In this document: positions 1 through 7,068 of the stretch, piece after piece
Layout: every line of letters begins with the position of its first letter
How positions within the stretch are numbered: position 1 is the first letter of the stretch
Assembly: GCF_003611585.1 (NCBI RefSeq)
Contig: NZ_RAVW01000050.1
Span: 1 to 32,503, forward strand
Direction of reading: 5' to 3'
DNA: 32,503 bases
Origin: Corallococcus exercitus
GTDB lineage: Bacteria; Myxococcota; Myxococcia; Myxococcales; Myxococcaceae
The notes under the pieces: generated by a model
What the model was told of the DNA's origin: nothing
The model's database searches: none
The model's input: the letters and a program-made list of their open reading frames with translations, nothing else
Made by a program: the position numbers and the translations under genes

Positions 1-2
1 GC

Positions 3-491
3 CGGCGGGTGGGTCGCATCGTGGAGGTGGAGGCCTACCTGGGTGAGCACGACCTGGCCTGTCACTCGTCCAAGGGGCGCACGCCCCGCACCGAGGTGAT
101 GTTCGGGCCGGCGGGGCGCTCGTACGTCTACCTCATCTACGGGATGCACCACTGCTTCAACGTGGTGACGGACGCGCCCGGGGTGGCGGCGGCGGTGCTG
201 GTGCGAGGGGTGGAGCCGGTGGAAGGCATCCCGCCCGGCGAGCGGACGGACGGGCCCGGGCGGCTGTGCCGGGTGCTGGGGCTGAACCTGAACCACAACG
301 ACCTGCCGCTGGACTCGGACGGGCTGCACCTGCTGCCCGGGACGCCGGTGCCGGACGCACAGGTGGAGCGGGGGCCGCGCATCGGCGTGGAGTACGCCGG
401 GGCGTGGGCCGCTGAACCCTTCCGGCTGTGGGACCGGGACAGTGGACACGTCAGCCGCTTCGTGTCCCGGCGGCCTCGCCGTCGTCCTTGA
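3..491 (+). CDS. DNA-3-methyladenine glycosylase (MPG/AAG family), 5' end cut by window
   Basis: Base-excision repair enzyme that removes alkylated purines such as 3-methyladenine from DNA. The visible 162 residues carry the family core: the motif IVEVEAYLG near the window edge (its second Glu and the Tyr match the catalytic Glu and intercalating Tyr of human AAG), then a GRTPRTEVMFGPAG stretch and YVYLIYGMHHCFNVV, whose Asn lies in the substrate pocket in this family. The reading frame is open to the window edge, and the family is usually about 190-210 residues, so roughly 30-45 N-terminal residues lie upstream. A GTG at 9 is not the true start, because conserved sequence begins right there. 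The gene ends 35 bp before the sigma factor gene on the same strand. Family assignment is firm. Confidence 0.93.
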   Translation, partial: RRVGRIVEVEAYLGEHDLACHSSKGRTPRTEVMFGPAGRSYVYLIYGMHHCFNVVTDAPGVAAAVLVRGVEPVEGIPPGERTDGPGRLCRVLGLNLNHNDLPLDSDGLHLLPGTPVPDAQVERGPRIGVEYAGAWAAEPFRLWDRDSGHVSRFVSRRPRRRP

Positions 492-526
492 CGCGGAACC
501 TTCTGGCTGGTTGGGTGGAAGACGCC

Positions 527-1156
527 ATGTCCCAAGAGGCTTCCCAGGAAGAAGACCGGCAGGAAGAAGACCGGCGGCTCCTGGCACGGGCCCAGGACGG
601 TGACGTGTCCGCCTTCGAGGCCCTGGTGGGCCTGCACCAGGACCGGGTGTACGGCCTGGCGCTGCGGATGACGCGTTCGGAAGCGGACGCGGCGGAAATC
701 ACCCAGGACACCTTCCTTTCCGCCTACCAGCACCTGAAGGACTTCCGGGGCGAGGCGGCCTTCGGGTCCTGGGTGCACCGCATCGCGGCGAACCACGCCC
801 TCATGCGCCTGCGCCACCGCCGGGTGGCCCAGGCGGCGGAGTCGGAGCTCCAGGCACCGGAATTCACGGAGCGGGGCACCCTGGCGGACTACCCCGTCAC
901 GGACTGGAGCCGGGACGCGGAGGAGAAGGCGCTGGACGCGGAGCTGGGGCAGGCAATCCAGCAGGCGGCCGACCGGTTGCCGGAGGGCTACCGGGAAGTC
1001 TTCCTCTTGAAAGACGTGGACGGCCTCAGCTACGAACAGATCGCGGAAGTGACAGGGGACTCCATCCCCGCCATCAAGAGCCGCCTGCACCGGGCGCGGC
1101 TCGCGCTGCGAGAAGCCATCGACCTGTTCTACAACCGGGACAATCGCGGGGTGTGA
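527..1156 (+). CDS. ECF-type RNA polymerase sigma factor
   Basis: A 209-residue alternative sigma factor of the extracytoplasmic-function class, which directs RNA polymerase to a stress or envelope regulon. Sigma region 2 spans about residues 20-100: it begins DVSAFEALVGLHQDRVYGLA, contains DAAEITQDTFLSAY, and ends FGSWVHRIAANHAL. Region 4 lies near the C-terminus (RLPEGYREVFLLKDVDGLSY, followed by an IAEVTGDSIPAIKSRLHRAR helix-turn-helix). The ATG at 527 follows a purine-rich GGTGGAAG; in-frame codons back to 428 overlap the glycosylase gene and are not conserved-looking. Its stop at 1154-1156 sits inside GTGA, an alternative start for the next gene. A zinc-finger protein directly downstream is the expected anti-sigma partner. 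The regulon cannot be read from the sequence. Confidence 0.93.
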   Translation: MSQEASQEEDRQEEDRRLLARAQDGDVSAFEALVGLHQDRVYGLALRMTRSEADAAEITQDTFLSAYQHLKDFRGEAAFGSWVHRIAANHALMRLRHRRVAQAAESELQAPEFTERGTLADYPVTDWSRDAEEKALDAELGQAIQQAADRLPEGYREVFLLKDVDGLSYEQIAEVTGDSIPAIKSRLHRARLALREAIDLFYNRDNRGV

Positions 1157-1221
1157 AACCCCCAGGGCGTCTCGGCATCTTCGAACTGGAACGAGGGGAG
1201 CCGCAGTCAGCCGAGGTTCGG

Positions 1222-1461
1222 ATGTATACCTGCAAAGATTCCATCAACCTCCTGCTGGAGTTCCTCGAAGGCGAGATGCCCGAGGAGGAGGCGCGGCACC
1301 TGCAGGAGCACCTGTCGGGCTGTAAGCCCTGCGAGGAATTCCTCAGCACCTATCGGGCCACTCCCGGCCTCTGCAAGCGCGCCATGGCGCTGAAGATGCC
1401 CCGGGAGGTGTCGGCGAAGCTGACCGAGTTCCTGCGCTCGAAGATCAAGTCCTGCTCGTGA
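1222..1461 (+). CDS. zinc-finger (zf-HC2) anti-sigma factor-like protein
   Basis: A small 79-residue protein with the N-terminal pattern of the ZAS/zf-HC2 fold: TCKDSINLLLEFLEGE, then HLQEHLSGCKPC, giving the His-x3-Cys-x2-Cys zinc site, then FLSTYRATPGLCKRA. In this family the zinc fold binds and restrains the cognate ECF sigma factor, here surely the gene just upstream. There is no transmembrane segment, so it would be a soluble anti-sigma factor. The start is a choice: ATG at 1222 has GAGG six bases upstream and fits family N-termini, while a GTG at 1153 overlapping the sigma stop would add 23 poorly conserved-looking residues. Its stop overlaps the GTG start of the next gene, so all three genes are probably co-transcribed. 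Confidence 0.82.
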   Translation: MYTCKDSINLLLEFLEGEMPEEEARHLQEHLSGCKPCEEFLSTYRATPGLCKRAMALKMPREVSAKLTEFLRSKIKSCS

Positions 1462-2528
1462 ACCTGAAACAACTGTCGCTGCCGGAGTTGGAAGCGGCGC
1501 TCGCGCCGGCCCAGCCGTCCGCGACCGCGGTCCGCAAGGTGTTCGCGGGCGTCTTCGCCCACGCCCGTCCCACGGTGGATGCCATCGCGCTGGCGCCCCA
1601 GGTGCCGCGCCGGGTCGCGGATCTGCTCCGCGCCCAGGCGGAGCTGCCGTCCCTCAAGATTGTCGAGCGGCGGCAGGCCGAAGACGGCTTCGTGAAGTAC
1701 CTCTTCGAGTCGCCGCTGGGCGGCCGCATCGAGGCGGTGCGCATCCCCATCTTCGAGGAGAAGTACGTCGTCTGCGTGTCCAGCCAGGTGGGCTGCGCGC
1801 TGGCGTGCGACTTCTGCATGACGGGCAAGCTGGGCTTCCAGCGCAACCTCCAGACCTGGGAGATTCTGGACCAGGTGATGCAGGTGCGCGCGGAGGCGGA
1901 CCGGCGCGTGGGCGGCGTCGTGTTCATGGGGATGGGCGAGCCACTGCTCAACTACAAGGAGACCGTCCGCGCGGCGCAGATCCTCTCGCACCCGGCGGGG
2001 TTCTCCATCTCCGGCACGGCCATCACGTTCTCCACCGCGGGGCACGTCCCGGCGATTCGCCGCTACACCCGCGAGGGGCATCCGTTCCGGCTGGCGTTCA
2101 GCGTGACGAGCGCCATCCCGGAGAAGCGCGCGAAGGTGCTCCCCATCGAGAAGACGCACCCGCTGCCGGAGCTGATCCAAGCCATCCGCGAGTACAGCGA
2201 GGCGCGGCGCGAGCGGGCGATGATCGCCTACGTGGCCATCCAGGGCTTCAACCTGGGGCGTGAGGACGCGGAGGCGCTGAAGGCGGCGTTCGAGGGCATC
2301 CCCATCAAGGTGGACCTCATCGACGTGACGGATCCAACGGGCAAGTACCTGCCGCCCACGGCGGAGGAGTTGAGCGCGTTCCGCGACCACCTCCAGATCC
2401 TCAAGGCGCCCATCGCGCGGCGCTATTCGGGCGGCAAGGAGATTGGCGCCGCGTGCGGCACGCTGGCGGCCAGCCAGTACGGCGGCACCGTGCTGCCGAC
2501 GCCGGCCGTGGCGCCCCGCCAGCCCTGA
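1458..2528 (+). CDS. RlmN-family radical SAM RNA methyltransferase
   Basis: A 356-residue protein of the RlmN/Cfr class, which methylates C2 (RlmN) or C8 (Cfr) of A2503 in 23S rRNA; RlmN also modifies tRNA adenosine 37. The 4Fe-4S cluster motif is C113-ALA-C117-DF-C120 within SSQVGCALACDFCMTGKLGF. C106 lies seven residues before the cluster, as C118 does in E. coli RlmN, and C333 in GAACGTLA matches the methyl-carrying C355. All catalytic cysteines are therefore present. GMGEPL and NYKE follow the usual order. The N-terminal accessory domain looks shorter than in E. coli RlmN. The GTG start overlaps the anti-sigma stop (GTGA), so translation is probably coupled to the sigma/anti-sigma genes, which is unusual company for this enzyme. 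It could be a paralogue rather than the housekeeping copy. Confidence 0.9.
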   Translation: MNLKQLSLPELEAALAPAQPSATAVRKVFAGVFAHARPTVDAIALAPQVPRRVADLLRAQAELPSLKIVERRQAEDGFVKYLFESPLGGRIEAVRIPIFEEKYVVCVSSQVGCALACDFCMTGKLGFQRNLQTWEILDQVMQVRAEADRRVGGVVFMGMGEPLLNYKETVRAAQILSHPAGFSISGTAITFSTAGHVPAIRRYTREGHPFRLAFSVTSAIPEKRAKVLPIEKTHPLPELIQAIREYSEARRERAMIAYVAIQGFNLGREDAEALKAAFEGIPIKVDLIDVTDPTGKYLPPTAEELSAFRDHLQILKAPIARRYSGGKEIGAACGTLAASQYGGTVLPTPAVAPRQP

Positions 2529-2703
2529 CGTGTCGGATCCGCCGGCCTGGGCTTCGTGCCCGGCGGCGCTCGCGGCTTCTCGATTCGACGGCAAGAACCG
2601 GAGCGCGGGGCATGGCCTCGCGGCGCTACGAGGACCGTGCGCCGCGGCGATGGCCCCGCGGGCGCGACCTCATGAGCGGGCCAGTGTCCGGGAGAACCGT
2701 CGG

Positions 2704-3465
2704 ATGACGCATCGATTGGAAGGGAAGGTCGCCCTGGTGACGGGGGCGGGTTCAGGGATTGGCCGTGCGACGGCGCTGGCGTTGGCCCGGGAGGGCGCGC
2801 GGGTGGTGGCGGCCGGCAGGCGCATCGCGCCGCTCGAGGAGACGGCGCGCCTGGCCGCGGAGAGGGGAGGGCAGGTGGTGGCCCACGCCGCGGACGTCAC
2901 AAGGGAGGGCGACGTGGAGGCCCTGGTCCACTTCACGCTGGAGACGTTCGGGCGGCTCGACGTCGGCGTCAACGCGGCCGGGGGCACGTTCGGCGGCGGG
3001 CCGACCCACACGCTGGACACGGCCTGCTTCCGGGAGTGGATCGACGGGTATCTGGTGAGCGCGTTCCTGTCGACGAAGCACCAGGTGGGCGCGATGTTGA
3101 AGTCGGGCGGAGGGAGCGTCATCAACGTCGGGACCTTCGTCGGGTACACGAAGGCGATGCCCGGGACCTCCGGGTACGCGGCGGCGAAGACGGGGCTCAT
3201 CGGGCTCACGCGCACCGTCGCGGCCGAGTACGCCCCGCAGGGCATCCGCGCGAACGTGCTCGTCTCCGGCGGCGCGGACACGCCCATGTTCCGCGGCTGG
3301 AACGCCTCCGAGGAACAGCGCTCCGCCGCCGCGCGGCTGCATGCGCTCCAGCGCGTCGCGAATCCAGAGGAGATCGCGAACGCGGCCGTCTTCCTCGCGA
3401 GCGGAGAGGCCTCCTTCGTCACCGGAAGCGTCTTCACGGTCGACGGAGGGCTCTCGCTGGTCTGA
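2704..3465 (+). CDS. SDR-family NAD(P)-dependent oxidoreductase
   Basis: A 253-residue classical short-chain dehydrogenase/reductase. The Rossmann nucleotide site is TGAGSGIG at residues 13-20, followed by the NAAGG motif in the middle. The catalytic Tyr-x3-Lys lies in GYAAAKTGLIGLTR. The position of the usual catalytic Ser appears to be Thr (INVGTFVGYT), a substitution that keeps a hydroxyl. The C-terminal TGSVFTVDGG is typical of FabG-like members. The substrate is not predictable. An Arg follows the second strand (AAGRR), which is compatible with NADPH use. The ATG at 2704 is chosen because the conserved N-terminus starts there; the 175 bp upstream is GC-rich, open-frame sequence without recognisable protein homology. 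A GC-rich hairpin follows the stop, so it is probably monocistronic. Confidence 0.9.
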   Translation: MTHRLEGKVALVTGAGSGIGRATALALAREGARVVAAGRRIAPLEETARLAAERGGQVVAHAADVTREGDVEALVHFTLETFGRLDVGVNAAGGTFGGGPTHTLDTACFREWIDGYLVSAFLSTKHQVGAMLKSGGGSVINVGTFVGYTKAMPGTSGYAAAKTGLIGLTRTVAAEYAPQGIRANVLVSGGADTPMFRGWNASEEQRSAAARLHALQRVANPEEIANAAVFLASGEASFVTGSVFTVDGGLSLV

Positions 3466-3475
3466 AGGCGCGGGC

Positions 3476-3497
3476 GGGCCGGGGGCGGCCCCGGCCC
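3476..3497 (+). terminator. GC-rich hairpin after the SDR gene
   Basis: A perfect 9-bp stem, GGGCCGGGG (3476-3484) against CCCCGGCCC (3489-3497), encloses a 4-base GCGG loop and starts 10 bases after the SDR stop codon. There is no clear T-run after it, as is common in high-GC genomes, so termination is inferred from position and stability. Confidence 0.5.
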
Positions 3498-3708
3498 GCG
3501 CGTGTTCAGCTTCGCGGGTCGTGGGGGCCCGGGTCCCGCCGGGCGGAGCCGCGACTTCGAGCCTCGAGAGGGGAACTTCGCGCGTCCGAGGCCGGCATCC
3601 CGGCCCTGTTCACCGCAGCGCGGACGGTGCGGTTCCTGGGTTCCGTCGGGCGGGGAGACGACTTAAGTCTCGCGCGAGGAGCTTCCGGGCCTGGAGGGCA
3701 CCGCGCGG

Positions 3709-4332
3709 ATGTGGATCGAGCACGTCGACAAGCTGATCGGAATGCTGGGGCCGTTCGGGTTCCTGGTGCTCGGCGTGGCGGCGATGCTGGAGTACGTGGT
3801 GCCGCCGTTCCCCGGGGACACCATCGTGCTCATGGGCGGCATCTACGCCGTGCGCGGGGTGAAGCCCTGGTGGCTGGTGCTCGCGGTGGTGACGGCGGGC
3901 AGCGTGGTGGGCGCGTTCATCAACTACGCGGTGGGCCAGTGGCTGGCGAAGCGCTTCGAGGCGAATCCGAATCGCTCCTTCTTCGGGCTCACGCACGCAC
4001 GGCTGGAGCAGGTGCAGACGCGGATGCGGCACGCGGGGCCGTGGCTCCTGCTGGTGAACCGCTTCCTGCCGGGCATCCGGGGCGTCATCTTCATCGCGGC
4101 GGGAGCGGCGCGCGTGCCGCGCTTCAACGCGCTGGTGCTGGGCGCGGTGTCCGCGCTGGCGCACAGCGGGCTCATCCTGGCGCTGGGCATGGCGGTGGGC
4201 GGCAACCTGGAGCGGCTGACGGTGCTGGTGTCGCGCTACCAGTACGCGGTCATCGGGCTGTTCGTGGTGGCGGCGCTGGCCTTGGGCGTGCGGGCGTTGA
4301 CGCGGCGGCGTGAGTCGGCCGTGGAACCGTAG
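3709..4332 (+). CDS. DedA-family (VTT domain) membrane protein
   Basis: A 207-residue polytopic inner-membrane protein. DedA/VTT proteins are linked to lipid scrambling or flipping (including undecaprenyl phosphate recycling) and to envelope integrity. Visible hallmarks are the N-terminal re-entrant-type stretch with an acidic residue and Pro (MLEYVVPPFPGDTIVLMGG), a Gly-rich helix (AGSVVGAFINYAVGQWLAKR), and the conserved RFLPGIRGVIFIAAGAARVP segment, whose Arg-Phe-x-Pro-Gly-x-Arg motif is characteristic. Two further hydrophobic helices follow, ending in an Arg-rich tail. The ATG at 3709 follows a GGAGGG sequence. The 243-bp gap upstream contains the hairpin described for the SDR gene and a short GACTTAAGTC palindrome at 3660-3669 of unknown meaning. 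The exact lipid substrate is not known from sequence. Confidence 0.9.
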   Translation: MWIEHVDKLIGMLGPFGFLVLGVAAMLEYVVPPFPGDTIVLMGGIYAVRGVKPWWLVLAVVTAGSVVGAFINYAVGQWLAKRFEANPNRSFFGLTHARLEQVQTRMRHAGPWLLLVNRFLPGIRGVIFIAAGAARVPRFNALVLGAVSALAHSGLILALGMAVGGNLERLTVLVSRYQYAVIGLFVVAALALGVRALTRRRESAVEP

Positions 4333-4424
4333 CGGGCCCGTCCGGGCAGGAAAATGTGCGGGGACGGCCTGCCGGGGCGGTGCGCACGTTGCGCGGGCCC
4401 GGGGTGGCGCGGTTGAGTCGGGGC

Positions 4425-6608
4425 ATGTTCCGCGCCCGTGCTCGCTGGTGGCTGCTCGTGTTGCTCGTCCTGGTGGGAGGGTGCCGCTGTGGCGACGAGC
4501 CCGCCGTGGGCGGTGCGACCGCCAGCTTCCGGCCACAGGAAGAGGTCGTGGACTTCGGCCGGGTGCTGGAGGGCACCCAGGTGCGCCGCTCGCTGACGCT
4601 GGTGGCCACCGGCCGCGCGGGCGTCACGGTGGAGGCGGTGACGGACGCGCCCTTCTTCGTCGTCGTGTCCCAGATTGTCGTCGAGGGCAGCGGCACGGGC
4701 ACGGTGGACATCCTGTTCTCCGCGGGCAACACGCCGGTGGAGGGCGAGCTGGTGCTCACGGCGGGGCGCACCACCGCGAAGGTGAAGCTCATCGGCGTGG
4801 GCGTGCGTCCGCGGCCGTGCGTGCCGACAGGCGAGTGCCGCGACTCGCGCTTCGACCTGGAGTCCGGCCAGTGCATCGAGTCTCCACAGGCCGACGGCGC
4901 GTCGTGCATCCCGGGCAGCCGCTGCCAGGAGAACGGCCGCTGTCAGGCGGGCGTCTGCGTGGGGCAGCCGCGCACGTGCAATGACGACAACCCGTGCACG
5001 GTGGACAGCTGTTCTCCGACGCAGGGCTGCGTGACGGAGAGCGTGGCGTGCCCGGTGTCGACCCACCCGTGCAAGGTGGGCGTGTGCGACCGCAACGCGG
5101 GCTGCCAGGAGGTGGACGTGGCGGACTTCAGCCCCTGCGGCGCGGTGAGCTGCAAGGCGGCGCAGGTCTGCCTCAGCGGCACGTGCCGGACCGTGAAGCC
5201 GCCGGACGGCTTCGTCTGCGCGCCGGCCACGCCCTGCCAGGACGAGGGCAAGTGCAGCGCGGGCGAGTGCATGCGCCCGGACGCGGGAGACCTGGTGCCT
5301 GTCTTCAGCGCGGAGCTGGCCGGAGCGCCCGTCGCGGAGGACGGAGGTCCGGTGCTGCTGGTGGACGACGGGACGGTCTACGCGTCGGTGTGCGGAGAGG
5401 ACGCGGGCTGCTGGCTCGCCGCGTACACGGAGAGCGGGCTGCTGCGCTACGCGTCGCCCTATGAGGACGGGGGCGCGAGGACGTTGCTCGCGGCGTCGGA
5501 CGCGGGAGTGGTGGTGCTCGCGCCGGAGGCCCTGGAGGCGTACGCGCCCCGAGGCGCGGGCGAGCTGCGCTGGCGCACGTCGCTGGCGATCTCCGATGCG
5601 CCGCTGGATGGAGGAACACCGGAGGGAGTGCCCGGCACCGGAGCGGGCAGGGTGGCGCTGACGAAGGAAGGGGACGTGCTGACGTACGTCACGTGGACCG
5701 GCGACGCGGGCACGGAGCCGCTGCGCTCGCGGCTCATGCTGCTGAGCGCGGACGCGGGAGCGCCGCTGGCGATGGGGCCGGAGGAGGACGGGGGTGGAGC
5801 GGCAAGGCTCGCGGTGGACGACACGCGTGGCGCGTACCTCTACACGCCGTGGGATGGACGGCTGGCCTTCACGAGTTGGGCGCTGCCTGAAGTGAGCACG
5901 GACGGCGGGACACTCATGGCGTTTGGTGATGCGCTCGAGGACGGAGGCATCGCATCGCTGAGCCTCGAACCGCTCGATGCGGGTATCCCAGGCGGAGCAC
6001 CATCACTGGCGCTCGCGTCGGGCCGGTTGCTTGTGGGCACGCGGGCCTTCGTGGACACGGATGGGGGAACGCTCACCGCGCTGGATTGGGACGCGGGCAC
6101 GCGCACGCTGTCTCCCCTGGCCGAGCCCGTGCTGATGTCCCCCGGTGGCATGGTCGGTCATGCGCTCGCGCTCGCGTGCGACCACACGGACGGCACTCCC
6201 TGCGTCGACGCGGACCTTCGCACCGTGCTGCGCTCGTTCAGCTCCGACGACGGCCACTTCCTCTCGGAGGTGGACGTGCTGCCTTCACCACTGCTTCCCG
6301 GCACCTTCCACGAAGCCGCGCTGCTGGAGCAGAGCACCGTGGGCGTGCTCGCGGACGCGGCGCTGCCGAACGGTCAGCGTCAGGCGTGGCTGGAGTGGAT
6401 TGCCTTCGGCAACAAGGTCAATCAGTGCTCCCTGCCAGGGCGCGTCGAGGTCGCGGGCGCGGTGTTCGCAGGAGACCTGCTGCATGTGGCCCTGCGCCGC
6501 GACGGCGTCTGGCGCCTGGAGTCCTATCCCGTCGGCCTGCGCGCTGAATCCCAGGGCTGGCCCCAGCGCAACGCGGGCCCTGCCGGAGCGCGCCGGGCCG
6601 TGCCCTAA
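4425..6608 (+). CDS. large Cys-rich lipoprotein with HYDIN-like and propeller-like regions
   Basis: A 727-residue predicted lipoprotein. The start at ATG 4425 gives a clean signal peptide ending in LVGGC (Cys20). Residues about 40-130 (VVDFGRVLEGTQVRRSLTL and following) resemble the ASPM/SPD-2/HYDIN-type immunoglobulin-like domain common in myxobacterial surface proteins. Residues about 130-290 hold some two dozen cysteines in short C-x(3-7)-C spacings (for example CQENGRCQAGVC and CNDDNPCTVDSC), like EGF-type or dickerte-like disulfide modules. The remainder, about 430 residues, looks like a beta-propeller: strands alternate with loops that repeatedly contain Asp-Ala-Gly or Asp-Gly-Gly. No catalytic motif was found; a binding or structural role at the outer membrane is likely. 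The last codons lie in a 14-bp repeat that recurs 461 bp downstream, so its stop codon may have changed when the next segment inserted. Confidence 0.8.
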   Translation: MFRARARWWLLVLLVLVGGCRCGDEPAVGGATASFRPQEEVVDFGRVLEGTQVRRSLTLVATGRAGVTVEAVTDAPFFVVVSQIVVEGSGTGTVDILFSAGNTPVEGELVLTAGRTTAKVKLIGVGVRPRPCVPTGECRDSRFDLESGQCIESPQADGASCIPGSRCQENGRCQAGVCVGQPRTCNDDNPCTVDSCSPTQGCVTESVACPVSTHPCKVGVCDRNAGCQEVDVADFSPCGAVSCKAAQVCLSGTCRTVKPPDGFVCAPATPCQDEGKCSAGECMRPDAGDLVPVFSAELAGAPVAEDGGPVLLVDDGTVYASVCGEDAGCWLAAYTESGLLRYASPYEDGGARTLLAASDAGVVVLAPEALEAYAPRGAGELRWRTSLAISDAPLDGGTPEGVPGTGAGRVALTKEGDVLTYVTWTGDAGTEPLRSRLMLLSADAGAPLAMGPEEDGGGAARLAVDDTRGAYLYTPWDGRLAFTSWALPEVSTDGGTLMAFGDALEDGGIASLSLEPLDAGIPGGAPSLALASGRLLVGTRAFVDTDGGTLTALDWDAGTRTLSPLAEPVLMSPGGMVGHALALACDHTDGTPCVDADLRTVLRSFSSDDGHFLSEVDVLPSPLLPGTFHEAALLEQSTVGVLADAALPNGQRQAWLEWIAFGNKVNQCSLPGRVEVAGAVFAGDLLHVALRRDGVWRLESYPVGLRAESQGWPQRNAGPAGARRAVP
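6594..6607. repeat. left copy of 14-bp direct repeat bounding a low-GC insert
   Basis: The sequence CGGGCCGTGCCCTA covers the last codons of the upstream lipoprotein gene (Arg-Ala-Val-Pro and the first two bases of the stop). An identical copy lies at 7055-7068, 461 bp away. Flanking bases differ on both sides. Confidence 0.85.
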
Positions 6609-6713
6609 ACCGATGTGGCTTGTGGCTCGACCGTGCAGCATGCACGAAGAGTATGCCAATCGATTCGGGTAGCTGCTGGGTAGCGTGCAGTTCAATCGAG
6701 TCGGCGGGTACTC

Positions 6714-7031
6714 CTACGGAAGAATCCCGCTCGTCCATGCTCGGACGTGGTTCGCGCCTTGCCACTCCTTGTTCTTCGCTTCAACCATGGAGTGGATCCG
6801 AAAAACGATGCGCTGAGAATGCGCCTTCTCGGGAACATCGACGATCTCGTACGAGAGCACGGTCCCACCGAAGTATGAGCGCTCCGCTTTGGTATTGTGG
6901 AGGTAGATCGTTCCGCCCACGAGCTGAGCTGCCTCTTCAGGCGAGAAATCCCAGTGGCCTGAGTCGTAGAGCGGAGCCTTGACGGCATGCAGGTTGAGTC
7001 CACGCTTGCACTTGATGTGAGCACTCGCCAT
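6714..7031 (-). CDS. small protein of unknown function in low-GC insert
   Basis: A 105-residue protein that I cannot assign to a family. It is unlikely to be a chance frame: the ATG at 7031 is preceded by GGGAG with good spacing, the composition is that of a globular protein (for example GGTIYLHNTKAERSYFGG, then FRIHSMVEAKNKEWQGANHV), and the GC is lower than both neighbours. There is no signal peptide, membrane segment or known catalytic motif. Several aromatic, His and Asn residues are clustered (GHWDF, IYLHN, NHVRAW), as in small enzymes or nucleic-acid-binding folds, but that is only suggestive. It lies tail-to-tail with the lipoprotein gene and just downstream of the chemoreceptor gene on the same strand. 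Its placement inside a repeat-bounded segment suggests horizontal transfer. Confidence 0.65.
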   Translation of the reverse strand: MASAHIKCKRGLNLHAVKAPLYDSGHWDFSPEEAAQLVGGTIYLHNTKAERSYFGGTVLSYEIVDVPEKAHSQRIVFRIHSMVEAKNKEWQGANHVRAWTSGILP

Positions 7032-7054
7032 CGCAGCTCCCAGTTGAAGATTTA

Positions 7055-7068
7055 CGGGCCGTGCCCTA
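7055..7068. repeat. right copy of 14-bp direct repeat bounding a low-GC insert
   Basis: This is identical to 6594-6607. Its last three bases are the complement of the chemoreceptor TAG stop. The frame that ends the lipoprotein (GTG CCC TAG) can also be read here, as expected if this was the original 3' end of that gene. Confidence 0.85.

Larger units (their letters stand above)
6594..7068. mobile_element. candidate inserted segment of about 461 bp carrying one small gene
   Basis: The segment between two identical 14-bp repeats has hand-counted GC of about 53-60% per 60-base line; a lipoprotein-gene line just upstream reaches about 73%. It carries a single convincing gene (6714-7031, minus). 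Removing one repeat and the segment would restore a compact convergent junction in which the lipoprotein stop and the chemoreceptor stop share bases (CCCTAG). This looks like acquisition of a short foreign cassette, with the repeat being either a target duplication or an attachment-site pair. No transposase, integrase or terminal inverted repeats are visible, so the mechanism is open. An inverted repeat CGTGCA-GCA-TGCACG lies inside at 6632-6646. Confidence 0.45.

Noticed and set aside
1153-1221. GTG start at 1153 for the anti-sigma gene
   Set aside because: The added 23 residues do not look like the family N-terminus, and ATG 1222 has a better-placed ribosome site; kept only as an alternative.
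3660-3669. GACTTAAGTC palindrome before the DedA gene as an operator
   Set aside because: At 10 bp it is short enough to occur by chance, and nothing else supports it.
6285-6695. Minus-strand open frame running from the low-GC insert into the lipoprotein gene
   Set aside because: It needs a TTG start, has no ribosome site, and most of it is antisense to a well-supported gene.
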